29,118 nt of DNA from Bacteroidota bacterium (GTDB taxonomy: Bacteria; Bacteroidota; Bacteroidia; Bacteroidales; Lentimicrobiaceae): assembly GCA_023428585.1 (NCBI GenBank), contig JAEYXG010000360.1:1-29118 (forward strand). The letters are read 5' to 3'. The position numbers were made by a program, and so were the translations under genes. The notes beneath the pieces are model-generated. The model worked only from the letters and a program-made list of their open reading frames with translations, was not told the DNA's origin and made no database searches. Every line of letters begins with the position of its first letter. Positions within the stretch are counted from its first letter, which is position 1. Of the stretch, positions 1 through 7,900 are shown one piece after another.

Positions 1-126
1 CTGTATAATTGGCTTCTTTGCATTGGAGTATTTTTAAAGGGTCAAATCATAGCTGAATTTGATATTCGTATTCTTAATTTATCTATTATTCAATCAGTGA
101 TTACAGCTTTATTTCATGTTATTTAA
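1..126 (+). CDS. Possible C-terminal end of a truncated membrane protein
   Basis: Frame 1 is open from the first base to a TAA at 124-126, giving 41 residues that end ...QSVITALFHVI. The stretch is hydrophobic (LLCIGVF, then LNLSIIQSVITALFHVI) and could be the last membrane helix of a protein that begins outside the window. It would converge on psrC, and the two stop codons would overlap. The stretch is short enough to be open by chance in AT-rich DNA, and I do not recognise the family. No terminator hairpin is visible in this convergent junction. Confidence 0.3.
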   Translation: MYNWLLCIGVFLKGQIIAEFDIRILNLSIIQSVITALFHVI

Positions 127-1064
127 TAGAGATAACGTGTGATCTGTCCTGCCTCAACCATTATGAACCTAAAAATCAGACCTCCCAATAACACTAATAC
201 CACGGGAATAATTACTGGCATATGTAAACCTAAACGTTCCATTATCTCTAGAATGGCAGGGAATACCAGGCCCAAGATAACCACAAAAACCCAGAAAGGT
301 ACAGTGAATGGACCTCCAAGAAATAATTGTGCTGCATCAATCTGAGTTTGTGAGCCAGCCTGAAAACCCATTATCATATGGGTAATGAAGAAAAGCTCAA
401 TTATGATCAACAAGAGGTCAATGCCACTCATTAATCGTCTTTCTTCAGCTGATTTGCTCATGATAAGGATTGTTGCGGCGCCTGTTGACATACCAGAAAC
501 CAGAAATAAAGGTCCTAGAATACTGGTATTCCAGAGTGGCCTTGCATTAAATGCTGACAACAAAATACCTGTATAAATACCGAGTATAACTGATAACACA
601 ATAATTATCCATGCTAATCCAAGTCTGTTCTTGATAACAAATGTCTCAAATGTATTAAGAAAACCAAACTTCCAGTCCCAACCCGGCTTGAGTTCTTTGG
701 CATAACTGGCAACCCATACAATTGAAAGAGGGGTTATGGCCATTAAAACCCAAGCTCCCCATGACATGGGTGATTCAATCCGGAAAGTGGTATATAAGCG
801 CCAGAAAAAGAGCTCATGTTTTAAGTCAAGAAACAGGGCAAGCAGACCAAATATTAAAGCTATTGGTGCAATAATAGGTGCTTTTTTTACTGTGGACTCC
901 ATTTTATCAGCCTTGCCCAGTATAGTGAACAAGGCAGCAAAAAATAGAATACCGGCAGCTAGGCCTCCTAAGAAAAGATAGATTGGGATTTGCCAGTGCC
1001 AAATATTCAGAAAGGGATCAATATTAGGTATATTTCGTCCGCTTACAAATAGTTCTTCATTCAT
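123..1064 (-). CDS. psrC: NrfD/PsrC-family quinol-oxidising membrane subunit
   Basis: Integral membrane subunit of a Psr-type molybdoenzyme. In this family it takes electrons from (mena)quinol in the inner membrane and passes them to the iron-sulfur subunit. The 313 residues contain about eight to nine hydrophobic helices. Family landmarks are HWQIPIYLFLGGLAAG near residues 23-38, SPMSWGAWVL near 98-107, and the LGIYTGILLSAFNARPLWN block just after the middle. The length fits NrfD/PsrC proteins (about 310-400). It is the third gene of the operon and starts 20 nt after the psrB stop. Seen: fold-type motifs and gene order. Known: NrfD proteins pair with a ferredoxin-like subunit and a molybdopterin subunit. 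Inferred: quinol oxidation rather than reduction, because the partners resemble sulfur-compound reductases. Confidence 0.88.
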   Translation of the reverse strand: MNEELFVSGRNIPNIDPFLNIWHWQIPIYLFLGGLAAGILFFAALFTILGKADKMESTVKKAPIIAPIALIFGLLALFLDLKHELFFWRLYTTFRIESPMSWGAWVLMAITPLSIVWVASYAKELKPGWDWKFGFLNTFETFVIKNRLGLAWIIIVLSVILGIYTGILLSAFNARPLWNTSILGPLFLVSGMSTGAATILIMSKSAEERRLMSGIDLLLIIIELFFITHMIMGFQAGSQTQIDAAQLFLGGPFTVPFWVFVVILGLVFPAILEIMERLGLHMPVIIPVVLVLLGGLIFRFIMVEAGQITRYLY

Positions 1065-1084
1065 CTTATTTTTGTATTAGAGGA

Positions 1085-1618
1085 TCAAACTAAATAGAAT
1101 ATCTGTGGATTAGTGCCGGCTTCAGGAGCAAGTGCCTTATATTTTCGCGTAGCCAGAATATTTGAAATATCGGAATTAGCATCATCCAGGTCGCCAAAAT
1201 ACATGCATTTTGTTGGACAAACAGCCACACATGAAGGATTGAGACCGTCAATAACCCTGTGGTTACAGAAAGTGCATTTATCTACATAACCCTCAGGATG
1301 AGAGTAGCGGGCATCATAAGGACAAGCCTGAATACAGGCTCCACAGCCAATACACTTATTCGGTGTTACCAATACAATTCCTCCTTCTACAATATGACTG
1401 GCTCCAGTTGGACAACACCGAACACATGGAGCATTCTCGCAATGATTGCAGCGTTCAGAGCGCAATTCAAGTCCAACCTCTGGGTATGAGCCGTGTACAC
1501 TTTCAACTACCCAATCACGACAAAAGCCTATAGGAACATTATTTTCCATCTGGCAAGCAATAACACAATCACTACATCCAACGCATTTCAGCGTATCAAT
1601 GGCCATGGCGTATCTCAT
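1085..1618 (-). CDS. psrB: Four-cluster ferredoxin-like electron-transfer subunit
   Basis: Iron-sulfur subunit that wires the membrane subunit to the molybdenum subunit. The 177 residues hold four cysteine groups: C12/C15/C18/C22, C57/C60/C65/C69, C89/C92/C95/C99 and C115/C118/C130/C134, with a further C138. This is the standard arrangement for four [4Fe-4S] clusters in the DmsB/PsrB/NrfC family. It has no signal peptide, as expected for a subunit carried across the membrane with its Tat-exported partner. The start codon overlaps the psrA stop by 4 nt (ATGA), so translation is probably coupled. It could equally be labelled PhsB or a generic DmsB-like subunit, because the sequence does not fix the substrate. 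Confidence 0.9.
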   Translation of the reverse strand: MRYAMAIDTLKCVGCSDCVIACQMENNVPIGFCRDWVVESVHGSYPEVGLELRSERCNHCENAPCVRCCPTGASHIVEGGIVLVTPNKCIGCGACIQACPYDARYSHPEGYVDKCTFCNHRVIDGLNPSCVAVCPTKCMYFGDLDDANSDISNILATRKYKALAPEAGTNPQIFYLV

Positions 1619-3864
1619 AAAGCTGCCTCCTTATCTTCAGTTGCTCCTGTAGCAGTAAAGGTTACAAAATTGCCTCTCATACCTGTACCTCCCATCAGTG
1701 GATCAATCATTACATTAGTTATTAATTGTGTATCATTGGCTCCTTTGCCAAAAGCTCTTGAGAGTTCTTTCTGGTTATGGCCAAATCCATGTACCATATA
1801 TACTGAATCCCATCGTATTCGCTCAGTAACCCTCACTTTTATAGGGAAATTGGATGTTATCCCATCCTGGTTTCTCAGGTAAGTATATTTCCCTTCTTCC
1901 AACCCCCATAGTGATGCTACTTTTGGATGCACCCATACCGAATTTTCATCCATGAGATCAGTTAAATTTGGATTATTTGCGGTTCTGCTGAAAGTATGCA
2001 TAGGGGCTCTTCCATAAATGAGCCTGTAAAAACCTTCCTCAGGTTCAGGATGCGGAGTGTAAACCGGTATAGGATCATAACCTGCAGATGCTAAAGCTGA
2101 AGAATAAAATTCAATTTTGCCGGAAGGTGTTTTGAAGTGATAATCTTCCTTTGGATCTAAATAGGGGCTTTCATTGTATCGCGATAAAGTAACTATTCCT
2201 TTACTCTTCAATTCATCCAGAGTTAATCCTTTTTGCTGGAGTTGCCAGCTTATAACTTCTTCAAAATCCTCATATTTAAAGTAATCATGCAAACCCAGTC
2301 TTTCACCAATCTGCTTGGTAATCCACCAGGCCGGCTTTGACTCCCACATAGGCTCAATTGCCGGTTCTCGTAACGCAATGGTTGGTACCCGGTGAGGAAC
2401 ATCGCGCAGGTCATCATGCCGCTCAAGGTAGGTGCATTCAGGTAACACAACATCAGCAAAGCCCGTTACCTCGGTGGGCATAGTATCAACAACAACTACA
2501 AGTTCCAATTCCTGCAGTGCTTTTTGCATTTGGCTCATCATTGGAATGGCAACAGGTAGATTTGTGCCGGCAACAAACCAGGCCTTTATCGGGTATTTAT
2601 TATCTGCCGACGAGATACTAGCCTCAATAAAAGTATTTGAAACAGACATAGAAGCAAACGGATATTTCCCATTTAACACTTCCGGCCATGACCATTTAGG
2701 TTTAGTATAATCTGGGTGAGGGAAGTCGGGAACGCCCGCACTCTCTTTCATGAAGAACCCACCACGGGCTCCCCAACTACCAAGCAATCCGTTTAATATG
2801 GCAATTGCCCTTGAACGCTGAGCATCATCACCATACCAAGTAACATGACGACCGGGGTGAATTAATACTGAAGGTGCTGCATCTGCCATCTCCCTAGCTG
2901 TTTGCCGAATTACAGAAGGCTTGATATTCGTAATGCCATAAGCCCATTCAGGAGTGAATGTGCTTACATGGTTTTTTAGTTGATCTAAGCCTATGGTGTG
3001 CTTTGCAACGTACTCCTTATTATATATTTCCTCTTCAATAAGCACATGAATCCATGACAATAAGAGGGCAATATCAGTGGCCGGCTTGATTGGAAGCCAG
3101 TACTTTGACTTATTGGCAGCAATTGATAACCGTGGATCAACAGTAATAATAGTAGCACCCTTATCAACAGCTTCTGAAAATTCCTGTACCTGGGCATTAT
3201 GCATATTCTCACCAATATGTGATCCTATCAGCACCAGACAACGAGTATCACGTATATCTGTTGGTTCAGGACTGCCTACCTGAGCCCCAAAGGTTGTTTC
3301 AAAGCCGGTTTCTCTTGGACCACGACATTGAGCAAATGAAGGTGCGGTAATGGTTGATGAACCGAATGCTTTCAGCAGATGGGTAAAGTGGCCTCCGGCA
3401 GATCCATGGTTAAATAAGGCGATACTTTCAGGTCCATCTTTGGCAGCTATGTCTTTCATTTTCTCTGCTATGAAATCAAGTGCCTCGTCCCATGATGCTT
3501 TCCTGTAGGTTTGCTTTCCATTTTCAACAACCCTGATCAGGGGTGTTTTCAACCGATCAAAATCGTATACCATCCCAACACCACCGGTTCCCCTGGGACA
3601 TAACCGTCCATTGCATTGAGGATCGTCAGCATTGCCGGTGAGCTTAAGTATTCTACCATTGTCATCGACATGTGCCCATGCTGCACATTTCCAGAAACAC
3701 ACCTCGCAATAAGTCGGTATTAATTTAGTGGCCTTTGATTTGTTGCTCTTGTTTTCATCGGCATATAAAGGTAATCCGAAACCCCATCGATTGCTTTGAG
3801 AAGCAATGGCTGCAGCTCCTATTCCTAAGGCCGAGATCTTGATAAACTCTCGTCTGGTCTTCAT
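1615..3864 (-). CDS. psrA: Tat-exported molybdopterin oxidoreductase, polysulfide/thiosulfate reductase-like catalytic subunit
   Basis: Catalytic subunit with a bis-molybdopterin cofactor, predicted to reduce a sulfur compound such as polysulfide or thiosulfate on the outer face of the inner membrane. A twin-arginine signal (TRREFIK, residues 3-9) precedes a hydrophobic stretch. The N-terminal [4Fe-4S] motif is C53/C56/C60/C89, followed by PRG. C180 in FAQCRGPRETG sits where PsrA/PhsA enzymes have their molybdenum-ligating cysteine. The 749 residues are in the family range. It is the first gene of the operon and has a recognisable Bacteroidota promoter 46 bp upstream. No TorD-like chaperone or rhodanese lies beside it in this window. 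The exact substrate cannot be read from the sequence; tetrathionate or arsenic oxyanions are less likely alternatives. Confidence 0.87.
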   Translation of the reverse strand: MKTRREFIKISALGIGAAAIASQSNRWGFGLPLYADENKSNKSKATKLIPTYCEVCFWKCAAWAHVDDNGRILKLTGNADDPQCNGRLCPRGTGGVGMVYDFDRLKTPLIRVVENGKQTYRKASWDEALDFIAEKMKDIAAKDGPESIALFNHGSAGGHFTHLLKAFGSSTITAPSFAQCRGPRETGFETTFGAQVGSPEPTDIRDTRCLVLIGSHIGENMHNAQVQEFSEAVDKGATIITVDPRLSIAANKSKYWLPIKPATDIALLLSWIHVLIEEEIYNKEYVAKHTIGLDQLKNHVSTFTPEWAYGITNIKPSVIRQTAREMADAAPSVLIHPGRHVTWYGDDAQRSRAIAILNGLLGSWGARGGFFMKESAGVPDFPHPDYTKPKWSWPEVLNGKYPFASMSVSNTFIEASISSADNKYPIKAWFVAGTNLPVAIPMMSQMQKALQELELVVVVDTMPTEVTGFADVVLPECTYLERHDDLRDVPHRVPTIALREPAIEPMWESKPAWWITKQIGERLGLHDYFKYEDFEEVISWQLQQKGLTLDELKSKGIVTLSRYNESPYLDPKEDYHFKTPSGKIEFYSSALASAGYDPIPVYTPHPEPEEGFYRLIYGRAPMHTFSRTANNPNLTDLMDENSVWVHPKVASLWGLEEGKYTYLRNQDGITSNFPIKVRVTERIRWDSVYMVHGFGHNQKELSRAFGKGANDTQLITNVMIDPLMGGTGMRGNFVTFTATGATEDKEAAL

Positions 3865-3909
3865 TTACTTTGTAATGAATGAAATGAGTGGTTAAATTCT
3901 GTTGTATAG

Positions 3910-3939
3910 CAAAATTATGATAATTTATAATAAGACAAA
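3910..3939 (-). promoter_or_regulatory. Bacteroidota-type promoter for psrABC
   Basis: On the minus strand a -33 TTTG (3939-3936) is followed after 18 bp by the -7 box TAATTTTG plus C (3917-3909). This matches the TTTG / TAnnTTTG consensus with a spacer one base short. It predicts a transcript start near 3905 and a leader of about 40 nt before the psrA ATG. Confidence 0.6.
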
Positions 3940-4158
3940 AATCTTGATACTTAGTGCATTATTCTGTAAATGCCTAATAAACAAATAGATAGGTACATAT
4001 ATGCTATTTTACTTTTTTGATGATCCAATTTGTGTCATGTAAGTATCAGAATAACAGATAGATAAATGGTAAAATTTAGACGGTTTACAAATAGGTGATA
4101 AAACTTTCAGGGATTTGGATTTACATAATTTCTATTTTTACAACCTTTAAGCATTGAC

Positions 4159-5133
4159 ATGAAGATTGGTACTTCTGACTTTGGGGACTTTCCGGTAATA
4201 TTGGCACCAATGGAGGATGTGACAGATCCACCATTTCGAATTATCTGTCGTGAGATGGGGGCTTCAGCTGTTATTACTGAATTTATAGCATCTGATGGCC
4301 TTGTTCGGGATGTTGGGAAGAGTATTAAAAAAATGGACTATTCGGAAGCTGAACGCCCGGTTGGAATCCAGATATTTGGGAATAAGGTTGATGCAATGAC
4401 CAACGCTGCAATAGTTGCAGCTAACACCAAGCCTGACTTCATTGATCTGAATTTTGGGTGTCCGGTACGTAAGATTGTTAATAAAGGAGGAGGTTCTGCC
4501 CTATTGCAGGATATACCTTTATTACTTGCTATTACTGAAAGCGTTGTTAAGGCTGTTAATATACCTGTAACTGTGAAGACCAGATTGGGTTGGGATGAGA
4601 ATTCAAAGATAATTGTTGAGCTCGCTGAACAACTTCAGGATATTGGCATTGCTGCTATTACAATACATGGACGCACAAGAGCCCAAATGTATTCAGGTAC
4701 AGCAGACTGGGAATTGATAGGATTAGTGAAGAAAAACCAGCGAATGCATATTCCTGTCATCGGAAATGGTGATATAATTGATGGGCAAAGTGCATTGAAG
4801 GCTAAGAACATCTATGGCGTTGATGGAATTATGGTGGGAAGAGCAGCAGTTGGAAACCCATGGCTATTCAGAGAGATCAACCACTATCTTGCAACCGGTG
4901 ATCTATTGCCTTTACCTGCAATTAACGAAAGAGTATCCGTTTGTTCCCGGCATCTATCTGAATCCATAAAATGGAAAGGTGAATTGACTGCCTTATTCGA
5001 AATCAGGCGGCATTATTCTCATTACTTTAAAGAATTACCTGATTTTAAGCAGTTTAGAATGAAACTTATGCTCGCCAAATCAGCACAGGAAGTGTTCTCT
5101 CTCTTCAGGGATATTGAAAACTATTATCAATGA
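4159..5133 (+). CDS. dusB: tRNA-dihydrouridine synthase (DusB/NifR3 family)
   Basis: FMN enzyme that reduces specific uridines in the D-loop of tRNA to dihydrouridine, using NAD(P)H. The 324 residues form the expected TIM barrel. Landmarks are PMEDVTDPPFR near 17-27, the catalytic cysteine C101 in DLNFGCPVRKIVNKGGGSALL, the GRTRAQMYSGTADW block, GNGDI, and the phosphate-binding DGIMVGRAAVGNPWLF. Every Dus hallmark residue I looked for is present, so it should be active. It starts about 290 bp from divergent psrA and lies 152 bp upstream of the response regulator. I see no clean consensus promoter; a near match (TATTTTTA, 4133-4140) lies just upstream. Assignment to DusB rather than DusA/C follows overall motif similarity. 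Confidence 0.92.
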   Translation: MKIGTSDFGDFPVILAPMEDVTDPPFRIICREMGASAVITEFIASDGLVRDVGKSIKKMDYSEAERPVGIQIFGNKVDAMTNAAIVAANTKPDFIDLNFGCPVRKIVNKGGGSALLQDIPLLLAITESVVKAVNIPVTVKTRLGWDENSKIIVELAEQLQDIGIAAITIHGRTRAQMYSGTADWELIGLVKKNQRMHIPVIGNGDIIDGQSALKAKNIYGVDGIMVGRAAVGNPWLFREINHYLATGDLLPLPAINERVSVCSRHLSESIKWKGELTALFEIRRHYSHYFKELPDFKQFRMKLMLAKSAQEVFSLFRDIENYYQ

Positions 5134-5285
5134 GTCAATGGGTATGCCAATAGTTAAACGGATTGCATCATACGTTATGGCAATTACTTCTGAATTTACT
5201 ATTGCTACTTTCACATCTCGATGAATTCATGCATTAAGTAAAACGCAACTTATAATATTTAGTAATTTAGCTTAAAATCTAAAAG

Positions 5286-6635
5286 ATGCCTGAAGAGCCT
5301 TTCAAAATATTCCTTGTGGAGGATGATGTGATTTTCGCCAAGATCATCTCATATCACTTGTCGCTCAATCCTGATAACCATGTTGAGGTTTTCCCCGATG
5401 GAAAAAGCATGCTGAAGAATCTCTACAAGAATCCTAGTTTAATTACACTTGATTATAATCTGCCTGATATGACAGGGTTAGAGGTGTTAAAGCAGGTTCG
5501 TGAATTTAATAATGACATTCCTGTAGTTATTGTTTCCGGACAGCAGGATTTAGCTACTGCCATTGAGCTATTAAAGAAAGGGGCTTATGATTATATACTA
5601 AAGGATCAGGATACCAAAGAACGGTTATGGAACATAACCAGAAATATACGTGAAAATGTTAAGCTCAAGCAAAAGATTGCTGTTTTAGAGGAAGAGATTG
5701 GAAAAAAATATGAATCAGGGAATCTAATCAAGGGTAACAGCCCAGCTATTAACCACGTTTTCATGCTGATTGAAAAAGCTGCCAAAACAAACATTGTTGT
5801 TTCAATATATGGTGAAACAGGTACGGGTAAGGAGTTGGTAGCCAAATCAATACACTTTGCCTCTTCACGAAGTAAAAAACCTTTTGTTGCTGTTAATGTT
5901 ACTGCAATTCCTAAAGAACTCATTGAGAGTGAAATGTTTGGCCATGAGAAGGGGGCTTTTACAGGTGCAGCCAACCGACGGATTGGACGTTTTGAGGAAG
6001 CTAATAAAGGCACTCTCTTTCTTGATGAGATAGGTGATATGGATTTGAACATGCAGTCAAAGCTCTTACGTGTTCTACAGGAAGAAGAGGTTACACGTGT
6101 AGGTGGAAATGAAGTTGTAAAGCTTGACCTGCGTGTTATTGTCGCAACGCACAAAAACCATCAGGAACAGGTCAAAAAAGGGGAGTTCCGCGAAGACCTT
6201 TATTATAGATTGTTAGGACTACCTATAAATTTACCCCCACTTCGCGATAGAGGTAATGACATTCCATTATTAGCCCGGTTTTTTGTAGACGAGTTCTGTG
6301 CAAAGAATAAGCTGAAGAAACTTTCTATCTCTCCAAAAGCTGTTTTGAAGTTGCAGAAATATGCATATCCCGGCAATGTCAGGGAGTTGAAAGCAATAAT
6401 TGAATTAGCCGCCGTAATGACTAATACCAACACAATTGAAGATACTGATATAACCTTTAGCTCAAACAGTATGACCCAAGATTTCCTTTATGAGGAAACA
6501 ACACTTGAGGAATATAACAGACGTATTATCAGTCATTTCCTTCAAAAGTACGACAATAAGGTGAGGTTGGTTGCAAAGAAACTTGATATAGGTAAAACAA
6601 CCATATACAGAATGCTAGGCTCAAATAAATTATAA
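5286..6635 (+). CDS. Sigma-54-dependent response regulator (NtrC type: REC, AAA+, Fis-like HTH)
   Basis: Cytoplasmic activator of sigma-54 RNA polymerase, switched on by phosphorylation. The receiver domain (about 5-120) has acidic E12/D13/D14, the phospho-acceptor D56 in LITLDYNLPDMTG, and K106. The AAA+ domain has Walker A GETGTGKE (176-183), the sigma-54 loop GAFTGA (223-228) and Walker B TLFLDE (243-248), all intact. A short helix-turn-helix (about 415-449, with VAKKLDIGKTTIYRML) ends the protein. At 449 residues it is a standard length. No sensor histidine kinase is next to it, so its partner and signal are unknown. I noticed no sigma-54 (-24 GG/-12 GC) promoter in the window by eye. A hairpin terminator directly follows the stop codon. 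Confidence 0.92.
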   Translation: MPEEPFKIFLVEDDVIFAKIISYHLSLNPDNHVEVFPDGKSMLKNLYKNPSLITLDYNLPDMTGLEVLKQVREFNNDIPVVIVSGQQDLATAIELLKKGAYDYILKDQDTKERLWNITRNIRENVKLKQKIAVLEEEIGKKYESGNLIKGNSPAINHVFMLIEKAAKTNIVVSIYGETGTGKELVAKSIHFASSRSKKPFVAVNVTAIPKELIESEMFGHEKGAFTGAANRRIGRFEEANKGTLFLDEIGDMDLNMQSKLLRVLQEEEVTRVGGNEVVKLDLRVIVATHKNHQEQVKKGEFREDLYYRLLGLPINLPPLRDRGNDIPLLARFFVDEFCAKNKLKKLSISPKAVLKLQKYAYPGNVRELKAIIELAAVMTNTNTIEDTDITFSSNSMTQDFLYEETTLEEYNRRIISHFLQKYDNKVRLVAKKLDIGKTTIYRMLGSNKL

Positions 6636-6669
6636 AAAAACCTCCAACTGTGGCTCAGTGGAGGTTTTT
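6636..6669. terminator. Hairpin terminator between the response regulator and tdh
   Basis: AAAAACCTCCA pairs with TGGAGGTTTTT (11 bp). A bulged A and three more pairs (CTG/CAG) close a TGGCT loop. A-run and T-run flanks make it usable from both strands, which suits the convergent genes. It begins at the first base after the stop codon of the regulator. Confidence 0.85.
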
Positions 6670-6686
6670 CAATTAAATACAAGGTT

Positions 6687-7649
6687 TTAGATCAGGCCTT
6701 TAGCGTGTTTGTCGCTAATAACCTTTAGCATATCAACGGTCATTTTTTCAAGATTCCATTTTGGATTCCAGCCCCATTCTTTGCGAGCGCAGCTGTCGTC
6801 CATATTGTTTGGCCATGAATTGGCAATTGCCTGTTTCATTGGTTCTACATTATAAGACATCTCAAATGATGGGAGATGTTTTTTAATTTCAGCACTGATA
6901 ATTTCAGGATCAAAGCTCATGGCTGTAACATTGAAGGAGTTACGGTGTACCAATTTTGAAGGATCAGCTTCCATAAGGTCAATGGCTGCATCAATGGCAT
7001 CAGGCATATACATCATGTCAAGGAATGTTCCTTTTCCAAGAGGACAAACAAATTTCCCTGTTTTAACAGCTTCGTAGTAAATCTCCACAGCATAATCAGT
7101 GGTACCACCACCCGGTAAGGTAACATTTGAAATAATACCAGGATAACGGACTGAGCGTGTGTCAACACCAAAACGCTTGTGATAATAATCACTCAGCAAT
7201 TCTCCCGTTACTTTAGTAACACCGTACATTGTTTGTGGACGTTGTATAGTATCCTGTGGGGTATTGTCGAGTGGAGTTCCACCTCCAAATGCACCGATTG
7301 AACTTGGAGTAAACAAGGCGCAGTTGAATTCACGTGACACTTCCAGGCAATTCATCAAACCACCGATTCCTACATTCCAGGCAGCAAGAGGTTTGCTTTC
7401 TCCAACTGCTGAAAGTATGGCGGCAAGATTATAGATCGTGTCTATTTTATATTTTTTAACCACTTCAGTAATCTGATCTATGTTTGTTGCATCAACAATT
7501 TCAGCCGGGCCTGATTCAAGCAATTCACCAACCGGCTTGGTTGATCTGTATCCGGCAACAACATTACTATTGCCATATCTTTTACGAAGTTCAAGAGTAA
7601 GTTCTGAACCAATCTGGCCCACTGAACCAATAACTAGAATGTTTTTCAT
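6687..7649 (-). CDS. tdh: NAD-dependent L-threonine 3-dehydrogenase, SDR (epimerase-like) type
   Basis: Oxidises L-threonine to 2-amino-3-ketobutyrate, the first step of threonine breakdown to glycine. The 320-residue protein starts with the Rossmann motif G8-S-V-G11-Q-I-G14 and has the SDR catalytic pair Y142/K146 in YGVTKVTGE, plus a conserved Ser/Thr region (TPSSIGAFG). It belongs to the short-chain, UDP-galactose-epimerase-like TDH class, not the zinc MDR class of E. coli. The frame is open further upstream to a possible start at 7703, but that start lies inside the -7 promoter box, so I use the ATG at 7649. It is divergent from kbl, whose product uses its product. The unstable intermediate makes that pairing functionally sensible. 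A general NAD-dependent epimerase is the main alternative, but the kbl neighbour argues strongly for TDH. Confidence 0.9.
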   Translation of the reverse strand: MKNILVIGSVGQIGSELTLELRKRYGNSNVVAGYRSTKPVGELLESGPAEIVDATNIDQITEVVKKYKIDTIYNLAAILSAVGESKPLAAWNVGIGGLMNCLEVSREFNCALFTPSSIGAFGGGTPLDNTPQDTIQRPQTMYGVTKVTGELLSDYYHKRFGVDTRSVRYPGIISNVTLPGGGTTDYAVEIYYEAVKTGKFVCPLGKGTFLDMMYMPDAIDAAIDLMEADPSKLVHRNSFNVTAMSFDPEIISAEIKKHLPSFEMSYNVEPMKQAIANSWPNNMDDSCARKEWGWNPKWNLEKMTVDMLKVISDKHAKGLI

Positions 7650-7699
7650 TGTGTTTGAAGATTTTATCTGTTTTGTGAATCTATTAACAGTTAGTGGTC

Positions 7700-7708
7700 G
7701 CAAAAATA
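7700..7708 (-). promoter_or_regulatory. -7 box of the tdh promoter
   Basis: Minus-strand TATTTTTG followed by C matches TAnnTTTGY. No clear TTTG is found 19 bp upstream. The position implies a leader of roughly 48 nt and rules out translation from the longer open frame. Confidence 0.5.
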
Positions 7709-7844
7709 CAACAATTTAGCAATCTGCATAAATTAATTATTGGTATATAAAATACTGTTAAATAGGGATAAAGCATTGACAGTCAGTAGTAATATTTCTC
7801 GACAAATAAATCTTAAAAAGACTGTTCAACTTATTCAAAAGTAA

Positions 7845-7853
7845 TATCTTTGC
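7845..7853 (+). promoter_or_regulatory. -7 box of the kbl promoter
   Basis: TATCTTTGC is an exact TAnnTTTGY match, about 48 bp before the kbl ATG. The -33 element is weak (no clean TTTG at the expected distance). With the tdh box on the other strand it defines a divergent promoter region of about 140 bp (7709-7844), where a shared regulator of threonine catabolism could bind. No obvious inverted repeat was seen there. Confidence 0.55.
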
Positions 7854-7900
7854 GCATTGTTAATTAATAAACAACAACACTAACATAAAATCGAATTATT

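Noticed and set aside
5606..6154. Minus-strand open frame of 182 codons
   Set aside because: Antisense to the AAA+ domain of the response regulator. It has no motif and a biased Ser/Arg composition.
7650..7703. Longer N-terminus for tdh (18 extra codons)
   Set aside because: The extension starts inside the TATTTTTG promoter box and does not resemble the Rossmann N-terminus, which begins at the ATG at 7649.
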